DNA of 64,000 bases from Terriglobales bacterium (lineage in GTDB: Bacteria > Acidobacteriota > Terriglobia > Terriglobales > Acidobacteriaceae): assembly GCA_025934735.1 (NCBI GenBank), contig JAICWP010000002.1, forward strand, positions 248,001-312,000. The letters are read 5' to 3'. Positions 1 through 7,418 of this stretch are shown in pieces. Every line of letters begins with the position of its first letter. Position 1 is the first letter of the stretch. Below the pieces are notes generated by a model. The model was not told where the DNA came from, searched no databases, and was given only the letters and a program-made list of their open reading frames with translations. The translations under genes and the position numbers were made by a program.

Positions 1-741
1 CGCCGCGTGCGCGCACCCTTCGAAAATCAGCAGCTCAGAACCGCGAATACCACGATTCATCTGATCCGCAAAACGAGTGGAGGTCACCATGTCGGCCCGT
101 CCGAAGGTGATCAACGTAGGCGTCGAGATTCGATCCAATTGCCCCGCCGCGTCGTGGGCGATGACTGCATTCGACTGCTGGATGAAAGCGGCGAGCGGTT
201 GTTCCGGTCGGCTGCGAACAAAAGCCGCCAGCGACTGAATATAATCCGGCTTGGAGGCATAGAGTTCGGGCGTGAAGCACCAGGGAAAGATTCCGCGAAT
301 GACCATCTCGGGCACACTCTGCAGCGCTTTGGCCATTACTTGCCAGCCTTCCACGACGGTCGTCACGAAGCCATCCGTCTTGGGCCAACTACTATGCAGC
401 AACAACGATTTGACCTTGTCGGGATGCTTGGCTGCCAGCCACATGCCGATTGCCCCACCGAGAGACATGCCGGAGACGTGCGCCCTTTGGATGCCCGCGG
501 CCTGCATGAATGCGGCAACATCATCAGCAAGCAGTTCGGTGGACCAAACGCCCGCGGGTTTGTCCGTTTCACCGGTCCCGCGAAGGTCGAGGGAAATGCA
601 GGTGAAGTGCTTGGCGTATTCTGCTACTTGGAACGCGTAACAGGCGTGGTCGGCGCTCAGATAGGGAATGAGAATGAGGGGTTCGCCGGCTCCTTGCTGT
701 TCGTAGTTCATGGTGATGTTGTTGGCTTTGAGCTTAGGCAT
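1..741 (-). CDS. alpha/beta-fold hydrolase, 3' end beyond the left edge
   Basis: The start codon is at 741 and 247 codons are visible before the window ends, so the C-terminus is missing. The product has an alpha/beta-hydrolase fold: an early HG-equivalent loop (GEPLILIPYLSADH), the segment LDLRGTGETDKP, the nucleophile elbow GMSLGGAIG with the catalytic Ser, an acid candidate in FGRADMVT, and the catalytic His in EGCAHAA close to the edge. The complete triad is therefore present although the protein is truncated. The family covers esterases, lactonases such as 3-oxoadipate enol-lactonase, and haloperoxidase-like enzymes, and the substrate cannot be read from sequence. There is no signal peptide, so it is probably cytoplasmic. 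A stretch of about 120 bp separates it from the VOC gene on the same strand. Confidence 0.85.
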   Translation of the reverse strand, partial: MPKLKANNITMNYEQQGAGEPLILIPYLSADHACYAFQVAEYAKHFTCISLDLRGTGETDKPAGVWSTELLADDVAAFMQAAGIQRAHVSGMSLGGAIGMWLAAKHPDKVKSLLLHSSWPKTDGFVTTVVEGWQVMAKALQSVPEMVIRGIFPWCFTPELYASKPDYIQSLAAFVRSRPEQPLAAFIQQSNAVIAHDAAGQLDRISTPTLITFGRADMVTSTRFADQMNRGIRGSELLIFEGCAHAA

Positions 742-862
742 AAGCCCCCCTAAATAATTCGTCACAGCATACGCGCCCCGTACAATATCCGAAAGTGAGC
801 TGCAAAAACATGGGCGCACGTCCGGTTTGGCCGGAGTGCGCCCTAGTTGGTTGAAAACCGAG

Positions 863-1336
863 CTAGCCCGCCTTGGCGAAGAAAGCCTTGGCGCGTGATT
901 CCACTTCCTCGGGCGTCAATTGTTCCACTCGCGTGGCCAGGCTCCAGCGCTGGCCGAATGGATCCACCACCTGCCCGTAGCGATCGCCCCAGAACTGGTT
1001 GGCTACCGGCATGGTGGCCTTGGCACCGGCCTTGACTGCCCGATCGAACAGGCTGTCCACGTCCTCAGTCTGGATATGGAGAGTGATGTTGGTGCCGCCC
1101 AGCGTTTCGGATGAAGCGCAGCCCATGCCAGGAAATTCGTCATTCATCATGATCAGAGAATCCCCGATGCGGATTGCGGCGTGCATGACCTTCCCATCGG
1201 GCGTCAGGCTGCGCCCAAGCTCTTCCGCCCCAAACGCTTGCTTGTAAAACTCGATTGCCTGCGCGGCGTTCCGCAGTGTGATGTGCGGCGTGACGGAGTG
1301 AAATCCTTCCGGAATGGCTGGAGTTTTCGAAGGCAT
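863..1336 (-). CDS. VOC (glyoxalase/PhnB-like) family protein
   Basis: A 157-residue protein of the vicinal oxygen chelate superfamily. It starts with a GFHSVTPHITLRNAAQA-type strand-helix and continues with AIEFYKQAFGAEELGR, HAAIRIGDSLIMMNDE and DRYGQVVDPFGQRWSLAT, the usual two beta-alpha-beta-beta-beta modules of the PhnB-like branch. Members include glyoxalases, resistance proteins and many uncharacterised enzymes, so the substrate stays open. The start at 1336 is chosen because AAAGGAG lies about six bases upstream; the reading frame stays open for 54 more codons, but that part has no family similarity. It sits alone on the minus strand between two other single-gene units. Confidence 0.85.
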   Translation of the reverse strand: MPSKTPAIPEGFHSVTPHITLRNAAQAIEFYKQAFGAEELGRSLTPDGKVMHAAIRIGDSLIMMNDEFPGMGCASSETLGGTNITLHIQTEDVDSLFDRAVKAGAKATMPVANQFWGDRYGQVVDPFGQRWSLATRVEQLTPEEVESRAKAFFAKAG

Positions 1337-1466
1337 GGTTGGCTCCTTTAAGTGATGTAAGTTGAGGGTTCTTGCGGGCCTGGATCGGCGTAATTCTACG
1401 CGCGCGCAGGCACGGTTGCCACTATGAGACAGACGAGGCCCAGCACCGTAGGACACTGTGGAAAAG

Positions 1467-1760
1467 CTAAATTTCTTCTGCCGGGCGGAAGAATTCACGG
1501 GTGATGTTCTCGATCAGTGGCCCCAGGCGATCGGTGACATACTGCTTGAAGTAGGGCGCCCCACGGTGTGCATCGAGCGCCGCCTGGTCCACGTACTGCT
1601 CGTAAAAGCAGAATTTGCGAGGATTTTCCGTGGACTGCTGGCCCACATACATGCGGTTCCCCGGCTCCCCCCGGGTGTGCTCTACCATCTTGCGCATAAT
1701 TTCCAGTGTCTGCTTTTCGGCGCCGGGCTTGACGGTGAAGTGAACGATGAGAACCAGCAT
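1467..1760 (-). CDS. putative antibiotic biosynthesis monooxygenase (ABM) domain protein
   Basis: A 97-residue single-domain protein of the ABM ferredoxin-like fold. The opening strand MLVLIVHFTVKPG, the helix with TLEIMRKMVEHTRGEPG, the strand CFYEQYVDQAALDAH and the helix APYFKQYVTDRLGPL match the YgiN/quinol-monooxygenase type, in which a homodimer oxidises quinols or related aromatics without a cofactor. The final EFFRPAEEI tail is short. The start at 1760 gives exactly the usual family length. The gene lies 50 bp downstream of purA on the same strand and may be co-transcribed with it, but no functional link is evident. Confidence 0.8.
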   Translation of the reverse strand: MLVLIVHFTVKPGAEKQTLEIMRKMVEHTRGEPGNRMYVGQQSTENPRKFCFYEQYVDQAALDAHRGAPYFKQYVTDRLGPLIENITREFFRPAEEI

Positions 1761-1810
1761 GGTAGTTGGACCGAGTGTGAGATTATCAATGCGGTTGCAC
1801 CAAGTGCAAC

Positions 1811-3169
1811 TCAGGCCCGTGCCGGCACCCGGCGTTTTGCCCGCTCGGCGCCCGCTGCGTTCATTCCCACCAGCCCCGCAAATTCCTCCACAAACATGGT
1901 CTGGTCGCGCTCCGGCCCGGTGGAAATCATTCCAATCCGTGCTCCCGTCTGCTTCTCCAGGAAGGCGAGGTACTCGCGTGCCTTGGTTGGCAGCTTTTCC
2001 AGGCTGGTGATGCCTTGCGTGGCTTTGCGCCATCCCGGCACAGTTTCGTAAACGCCTTCGATCCGATCGTAGCCGCTGGCGTGCGCCGGAATTTCTGATA
2101 CCTTCTTCCCGTTCACTTTGTATCCGACGCACACCGGGATTTCTGCCAGCTCATCCAGCACGTCAAGCTTGGTCACCACCAGCCAGGAGATGCCGTTGAT
2201 CATCACCGCGTAACGCAGCAGGGGCAGGTCAATCCAGCCGCAGCGACGCGGGCGCCCGGTAACTGCGCCATATTCGTTACCGCGGGCACGCAGTTGGTCG
2301 GCCACCGGGTCGTGAATCTCGCTAGGAAACGGACCTTCGCCCACACGCGTGCAGTAAGCCTTGGTAACTCCGACCACCATATCAATCGCAGTGGGCCCCA
2401 CGCCCGTGCCTGTCACCGCGCCTCCGGAAGTGGCGCTGGAGGAGGTCACGAAGGGATAGGTGCCGTGGTCAATGTCGAGCATCGTGCCCTGTGCGCCTTC
2501 AAACAGGATGGACTCGCCGGCCGCCAGCGCCTGGTTGAGCAGCGCCGCGGTGTCGGCCACAAACGGCGCCACCTGCTCGGCAGCCCGCGCGTACTCTTCG
2601 TACATCTTGTCCGAATCCAGCGGCTCGGAGTTGAACAGCGCGTGCGCGATCATGTTCTTCTCGCGGCAGGCGTTCTCGATGTGGGTGCGCAGCAGCTTGG
2701 CGTCCAGCAGGTCGGCCACGCGCAGCCCGCGGCGGCCCATTTTGTCCTCGTAAGCGGGCCCGATGCCGCGCGAGGTCGTGCCGATCTTCACCCGTCCAGG
2801 AGCATTTTCCGCCGCCAGCTCGATCATGCGGTGGTAAGGAAGAATCACGTGCGCGCGGTTGCTCACAAACAGATTCCCGTCCACCTTCACGCCTGCTTGC
2901 CGCAAGCCCGCCACTTCCTTGAGAAAGGCGATGGGATCCAGCACCACTCCGTTGCCGATCATGCCGCGGCAGCCGGGACGCAGCACGCCGCAGGGCACCA
3001 GCTGCAGCACGAATTTCTTGCCATTGATGATGACGGTGTGCCCGGCGTTATGGCCGCCAGCGTAACGGGCTACTACGGAATAATGGTCGGAGAGGACGTC
3101 AACAATCTTGCCTTTGCCTTCGTCGCCCCATTGCGCGCCTACCACCACTGCGGTCCGGCTCTGCTTCAC
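1811..3169 (-). CDS. purA: adenylosuccinate synthetase
   Basis: PurA catalyses the GTP-dependent joining of IMP and aspartate to adenylosuccinate, the first committed step from IMP to AMP, in the cytoplasm. The N-terminal GTP-binding motif WGDEGKGK lies around residues 13-20. The GHNAGHT segment, IGTTSRGIGPAYEDK, the base- and IMP-binding loops FEGAQGTMLDIDHGTYP and TGRPRRCGW, and the C-terminal STGPERDQT are all present. A GTG start at 3169 is chosen because AGGGAG sits five bases upstream and the conserved part begins three residues later, giving 452 residues, slightly above the usual 430 or so. The extra length is a C-terminal tail rich in Arg and Ala. It is divergent from mutM across about 290 bp. 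Confidence 0.97.
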   Translation of the reverse strand: MKQSRTAVVVGAQWGDEGKGKIVDVLSDHYSVVARYAGGHNAGHTVIINGKKFVLQLVPCGVLRPGCRGMIGNGVVLDPIAFLKEVAGLRQAGVKVDGNLFVSNRAHVILPYHRMIELAAENAPGRVKIGTTSRGIGPAYEDKMGRRGLRVADLLDAKLLRTHIENACREKNMIAHALFNSEPLDSDKMYEEYARAAEQVAPFVADTAALLNQALAAGESILFEGAQGTMLDIDHGTYPFVTSSSATSGGAVTGTGVGPTAIDMVVGVTKAYCTRVGEGPFPSEIHDPVADQLRARGNEYGAVTGRPRRCGWIDLPLLRYAVMINGISWLVVTKLDVLDELAEIPVCVGYKVNGKKVSEIPAHASGYDRIEGVYETVPGWRKATQGITSLEKLPTKAREYLAFLEKQTGARIGMISTGPERDQTMFVEEFAGLVGMNAAGAERAKRRVPARA

Positions 3170-3463
3170 ATGAACTCCCTGCAGGATTTCGCGGGTGTGG
3201 GCCCAGTGTGGCCTCTCGAAGGGGCGCCCGCGCCACATCCTTCGGCGCACACACACTCCTTGCCGTGTTCAAGTCGTCCATTGCAAATTACAGGGGTTCG
3301 GCGTGCCGGGTGTGTACATGCAATGATACCAAACAGCAGGACGACGGTCGACGGCTGAAGGAGAACCGTTGACGCCGGGAGCTGAGGTACGCGGCCAAGC
3401 GGCAAGGGTAACACCGAACTGCCGGCAGCTGTAAACTGACAACTGCCAACGAGAACTGGTTCT

Positions 3464-4324
3464 ATGCCCGAACTGCCTGAAGTTGAAACTGTAGTGCGCG
3501 GCCTGGCGCAGACCGTGGTGGGAGATACCATCGAATCGGTATGGCTGGGCTCCAAGCCAGAGCCGCTGAAGTCACCCGCGGTGGTAATCGAGCGCACGCT
3601 GCGCCATGCCCGCATCGCTGCCGTACGCCGCATGGGCAAGCACATCGTCATTGAACTGGACCGGGCCCATGCTCGGCGGCCGAAGGTTCGCCGGACCCGC
3701 AGCAAGACTTCGCCGGGAAAAGATACCGCGCAGTTCATCGTCCACCTCGGCATGACCGGCCAGTTGCTGGTCTCGAAGCCTGACCAGGAACTTGAGAAAC
3801 ACACGCATCTGGTGGCCCAACTCGCTTCGGGAAGGGAACTGCGCTTCGTGGACCCGCGACGCTTTGGCCGCCTGGCGGTCCATACCCGCAATGGCTTTGA
3901 GACCGCGGGCCTAGAGCCTCTGGACGTCGGCTTTGAAATCTTCGTCAGCCTGTTCCGCGGGCGCAAAACGCCGATCAAGAGCGCTCTGTTGAACCAGAAA
4001 CTGCTGCGCGGGGTCGGCAACATCTACGCCGATGAGTCGCTGTTCCGCGCCGGCGTGCGCCCCCGCTGTTGTGCCGCCTCGTTAACCCGCGACCAGCTGC
4101 GCCGGCTCTACGACTCCATCCAGCAGGTGCTCAACCAGGCCATTGCCGCCGGCGGCTCCTCTGTTTCCGATTACGTCAACGCCCAAGGCGAGCCCGGCTT
4201 CTTTCAATTTGAACACCGGGTATACGGCCGCGAAGGCGAACCGTGCTTGGTGTGCTCCACCCCCGTCAAGCGCGTGGTCATCGCGGGCCGCAGCAGCCAC
4301 TATTGCCCGTTGTGCCAGAAATAG
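3464..4324 (+). CDS. mutM: formamidopyrimidine-DNA glycosylase
   Basis: Fpg/MutM removes oxidised purines such as 8-oxoguanine from DNA and cleaves the abasic site by beta,delta-elimination. The N-terminus PELPEVETVVRGL carries the catalytic Pro and Glu that follow the removed Met. The H2TH region LLNQKLLRGVGNIYADESLF and the C-terminal zinc finger with Cys at about 261, 264, 281 and 284 complete the family pattern. A basic insertion rich in Arg and Lys (about residues 67-87) lies between the first beta strands and is longer than in the E. coli enzyme. It is a single gene transcribed away from purA, and the next gene lies about 190 bp downstream. Confidence 0.97.
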   Translation: MPELPEVETVVRGLAQTVVGDTIESVWLGSKPEPLKSPAVVIERTLRHARIAAVRRMGKHIVIELDRAHARRPKVRRTRSKTSPGKDTAQFIVHLGMTGQLLVSKPDQELEKHTHLVAQLASGRELRFVDPRRFGRLAVHTRNGFETAGLEPLDVGFEIFVSLFRGRKTPIKSALLNQKLLRGVGNIYADESLFRAGVRPRCCAASLTRDQLRRLYDSIQQVLNQAIAAGGSSVSDYVNAQGEPGFFQFEHRVYGREGEPCLVCSTPVKRVVIAGRSSHYCPLCQK

Positions 4325-4515
4325 AGAGGCACCATCGCCCAGCGGACATGTACGTTTGGGCAAGCCATTTAGCTGCTTCTACTTCCCGTTCCCGCCCTGG
4401 AACCGCCCATTTCGGCTGTTTTCCCATGTATGTACGTCGGCAACGCTGGTATAGTTTGAAGCGGAACTGGCGCCTAAAAACCCGCCTGCCGAGGCTCGCC
4501 AGCCCGCATTTGACA

Positions 4516-5796
4516 GTGGGGATCTACAACAAGTCGCGGGTTTTACTGTTGCTGGCTGGATTGCTACTGGCCGGCACGTCCGCACGCGCGGCCGCCAACT
4601 TCACTCCCCAGGAGCGGCTCGGCTACACCGTCGGCGATCAATGGGAGCCGGCAACCGCCGCCGATGGTGTTGGCCACGTTTACTTGCTCTACCCCCAGTA
4701 CGGCATTGTTCCCGGATGTCCTACCTGTCCCAGCCCGACCATGGTTCTGCAGGTGAGCAGCGACCGCGGCCTGAGTTGGTCGGCGCCCCGCATGATCGCT
4801 GCGCCCGGGAATGGCCAGTACGATGGGCAGATTGCCGTGGATCCCCTGGACCGGAGCACGGTCTATGCGTCCTGGCTGCAGAATTCCAAAAGCAACGCCG
4901 TGGTGGCCCGGTCAACCGATTTCGGCCAGCATTGGACGGTCGTGATTGCTAATAGCATCAGCAACGGCGTGGACAAGGATGTTTTGGCGGTGCGCGGCGC
5001 CGACGTCTATGTCGGGTACAACCATGCGCAGAAGATCTGGGTTTCAGCTTCGCACGACGGCGGCCGCACCTTTACGTCGGTCAACGTAAATGCCAATGCC
5101 AAGCTCGGCTGGTCTTTGGCTGGTGGTGCCACGATTGATCCCGCGGGCAACATCTATTTCGCCTGGGCCGGCTATACCCAGAATGGCGGCGCCAAAGGCC
5201 CGGTAAATCTCTATGTCAGCAAATCCAGCGATGGCGGCGCAACTTGGCAGACCGGTCTGCTGGACGCTTCTTCTTCTCCTCCGGATTGTTCTGCTTACCA
5301 ATGTGGCTGGGCTTTTCTGGGAGCGCAGATGACCATCAGTTCCGATGCCGGCGGAACTCTCTACGCACTGTGGAACGCGGGTCGTGTGGACCATGGTCCC
5401 GAGCGGATTTATTTCGCTACCTCCACCACCGCAGGCCTTTCCTGGTCCGCCCGCCAGGACGTTTCCCCCGCTGCGCAAGGCACTGAGCACTGCTTCCCAG
5501 CTATGGTCGCCGGCACCACGGGCGATGTGCGCATCGCCTGGATGGATACCCGTAACAGCCCTTATTGGAATACCTTCTACCGCAGCTCCACCAACGGTGG
5601 CGCTTCCTGGTCGGGCGAATCCAGGCTCTCCTCCTACGTGGCCGGCTACAGTTACATCTTTCCTGCCGGGTTCAGTTTTCCCTTCGGAGATTATTTTCAG
5701 ATGGCGATTGACGATCTGGGCCGCACCCAGGCGGTCTGGGGCGAAGGGCTGAACTGGAATACGCCCGGTTCCATCTGGTACTCCCGCGGCCGATAA
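4516..5796 (+). CDS. exported BNR/Asp-box repeat protein (sialidase-like propeller)
   Basis: A secreted beta-propeller protein. At least six Asp-box or BNR repeats are visible: SSDRGLSWSAP, STDFGQHWTVV, SHDGGRTFTSV, SSDGGATWQTG, STTAGLSWSAR and STNGGASWSGE. Such repeats occur in sialidases and many non-enzymatic propellers, and no sialidase Arg triad can be confirmed, so an enzymatic role is not claimed. A signal peptide follows the proposed GTG start (KSRVLLLLAGLLLAG, cleavage after TSARA). An in-frame ATG at 4426 would add 30 basic residues before it. Neither start has a good Shine-Dalgarno, so the start is uncertain. It is a single-gene unit after mutM. Confidence 0.75.
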   Translation: MGIYNKSRVLLLLAGLLLAGTSARAAANFTPQERLGYTVGDQWEPATAADGVGHVYLLYPQYGIVPGCPTCPSPTMVLQVSSDRGLSWSAPRMIAAPGNGQYDGQIAVDPLDRSTVYASWLQNSKSNAVVARSTDFGQHWTVVIANSISNGVDKDVLAVRGADVYVGYNHAQKIWVSASHDGGRTFTSVNVNANAKLGWSLAGGATIDPAGNIYFAWAGYTQNGGAKGPVNLYVSKSSDGGATWQTGLLDASSSPPDCSAYQCGWAFLGAQMTISSDAGGTLYALWNAGRVDHGPERIYFATSTTAGLSWSARQDVSPAAQGTEHCFPAMVAGTTGDVRIAWMDTRNSPYWNTFYRSSTNGGASWSGESRLSSYVAGYSYIFPAGFSFPFGDYFQMAIDDLGRTQAVWGEGLNWNTPGSIWYSRGR

Positions 5797-5837
5797 ATCC
5801 GTTCGGCGCGCGCAGCAAGATACGAACGAGCAGGGTC

Positions 5838-5901
5838 GTATCAGGGCACACCTTCAGGTGTGCCGAATAAAGCTGCAAGAAATGGCGGCTTCAGCCGCCA
5901 T
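5838..5901. repeat. two adjacent short palindromes (REP-like)
   Basis: The first unit, GTATCAGGGCACACC-TTCA-GGTGTGCCGAA, forms a strong hairpin. The second, at 5882-5901, is ATGGCGGCTTCAGCCGCCAT, a perfect palindrome. The first unit recurs with changed stem bases at 31230-31260 (GTATCAGGGTACGCC...). The shared GTATCAGGG head and GTGCCGAA tail with compensating stem changes mark a dispersed repeat family. Confidence 0.75.
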
Positions 5902-5979
5902 GGGAATGATTCCTGGTGAAGCTCCAGAGCTCATTGGGGCGCTGCAGCAATTCTTGTCACAACATTCATCCTAAAATCC

Positions 5980-6013
5980 AAAAGGCCGCCTGGCAGCGCA
6001 GGCAGCCTTTTGT
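5980..6013. terminator. bidirectional rho-independent terminator
   Basis: The stem AAAAGGCCGCCTG pairs with CAGGCAGCCTTTT around a six-base loop with a single mismatch. T-tracts occur on both strands. It can end transcription of the BNR-repeat gene from the left and also of the gene converging from the right. Confidence 0.75.
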
Positions 6014-6168
6014 TCAAGGGAGAATAGTTCTAACGGAGTTGGAAACCGTCAAAACTTTCTGGCGAAATCTTATGAGCCCCCAAAGCGGGGTGTCAAGATT
6101 TTTTTCCAGAATAACTGCTTTATTTTTCAATTACTTACAAATAAATCTCTGGACTGCACCACAAGCAT

Positions 6169-6195
6169 AAAAACCGGGCAGGAAGCGGTTTTTTG
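6169..6195. terminator. rho-independent terminator, probably for the minus-strand gene ending at 6244
   Basis: A stem AAAACCG / CGGTTTT with a GGCAGGAAG-containing loop and T-tracts on both strands. It lies about 50 bases past the stop codon of the membrane protein gene. Confidence 0.65.
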
Positions 6196-6243
6196 ACCCC
6201 GGCTACTCTAGTAAGCCCTCTCGCCTCAACGGCTTAGACCCGG

Positions 6244-7338
6244 TCAGCGCCAATCGCCCAGCTTCAGGCTGATGATTTCCACGTCCTTGGAACGGTCAAA
6301 AAGGCTGTCCGGGAATAGGCGCTTCATGAGCACGCGGAACCCCCCAAACAGGAGCCCTGCAACTAGCGCGAAGCCCATCAGAATGGCAACCAGCAGGATG
6401 ACGCCGACTAACAGGTTGCCGAGGTTGTCGCGTTTGCTGAAGAACGTATTCTGGTTCCAGGTAATATCAGCATCGTAATTCACCTGGTCGAGCAGCGACT
6501 TGGCATCGCTGTTGGAAACCTGTCCGGAGACCAGCGCCACCAGCGGACCGCTGCGCTTGACCCGGCGGGCCGGATTTTCCGCTTGCGATGTGGTGTGCAG
6601 GGCCGCGTCCATCGCCTTGGCGCGCTCGGCCGCGATCTGCGGCGTGGGGTAGGAAATCACCATCAGCGTGGCGTCCGCTTGGGAACCCGCTGAGGTTGCA
6701 TATTGCGCCATTGCCACTTCCGCGCCCTTGCCGAAATCCACCATCTCAGCCGAAACGGGAGTGGAGACGTCCCCTAAGCCCACCGGGCCCATGAAGTAGC
6801 GGACCGTATTGGCTCGTCGCGCCTGCTTAGGCAGGTAGCCCAGCACGGGCGGCAGGTTGCGGGCGCTTCCTGCGGGCAGCGGCAGGGAGGCGGCCAGATC
6901 GCGCAATTCCGCCGCTGACATTGCCGTCACCCGGTCCAGCACAGCATCTACCACGATGTTGCCGCGCACAAACAGAACCCGCCCGTTAGAGGAGGCGCCT
7001 TGATCGCCTATGTTTTCCGCCGCCATCTCCGGTCGTTTGTAGAAGCTGAAGGCGCCAAATGCTCCGCTGGCATCGGCAAAGCGCGCCGCCTTCACTTTCA
7101 TCACGCGATCGGACCGCGTATAGGTGGCCTGCTCCATTTCGCGAAATCCATACTCTTTGAGCAGCGGAGCAAAGGCGGCATCGGCCTGGGTGGCATCCTG
7201 GCTCATCGCCGGTGTCCCTGACAGGCTCCATCCAGCAAATTCGCTCGGCAAAAATGATTGGCTGCTGCTTGTGGGCGCTGCCACTGCTGCGGCCAGGCTC
7301 ACCAGGCAGAATACGAAAAGGATGGCTATTTTCCTCAT
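6244..7338 (-). CDS. exported protein with a C-terminal membrane anchor (DUF6599-like)
   Basis: A 364-residue protein of unknown function. A signal peptide (KIAILFVFCLVSLAAAVAA) is followed by FLPSEFAGWSLSGTPA. A long mixed alpha/beta region follows, then near the C-terminus one transmembrane segment (LLVGVILLVAILMGFALVAG) and a short cytoplasmic tail. This layout resembles an Acidobacteria-enriched family that I recall as DUF6599; the family name is from memory and unconfirmed. The start at 7338 is the ATG at the head of the signal peptide. It lies downstream of the amidase and lytic transglycosylase genes on the same strand (80-bp gap), which suggests an envelope role but does not prove one. 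Confidence 0.75.
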   Translation of the reverse strand: MRKIAILFVFCLVSLAAAVAAPTSSSQSFLPSEFAGWSLSGTPAMSQDATQADAAFAPLLKEYGFREMEQATYTRSDRVMKVKAARFADASGAFGAFSFYKRPEMAAENIGDQGASSNGRVLFVRGNIVVDAVLDRVTAMSAAELRDLAASLPLPAGSARNLPPVLGYLPKQARRANTVRYFMGPVGLGDVSTPVSAEMVDFGKGAEVAMAQYATSAGSQADATLMVISYPTPQIAAERAKAMDAALHTTSQAENPARRVKRSGPLVALVSGQVSNSDAKSLLDQVNYDADITWNQNTFFSKRDNLGNLLVGVILLVAILMGFALVAGLLFGGFRVLMKRLFPDSLFDRSKDVEIISLKLGDWR

Positions 7339-7418
7339 GCGGCTCAAAACGGGGCGGAAAGAAACTACCTGCTTTAATTAGATTACGCCCGGCTGGCCGA
7401 AGTTTCTACTTTCGCGGG

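Larger units (their letters stand above)
5797..6243. other. 447-bp gene-free gap with palindromes and two terminators
   Basis: No convincing gene is present. The left third carries two palindromes (5838-5867 and 5882-5901), the middle a transcription terminator (5980-6013), and the right end another (6169-6195). The part from about 6050 to 6165 is A/T-rich compared with the rest of the window and shows nothing recognisable. The genes on either side converge. Confidence 0.7.

Noticed and set aside
2294-3358. Plus-strand frame opposite purA
   Set aside because: It is His/Gly/Ala-rich antisense translation of purA with no recognised domain.
3166-4023. Minus-strand frame of 285 codons opposite mutM
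   Set aside because: It is antisense to mutM, Arg/Ser-rich and without motifs.
5900-6170. Plus-strand frame of 84 codons in the gap after the BNR-repeat gene
   Set aside because: It overlaps a terminator and has neither a Shine-Dalgarno nor similarity.
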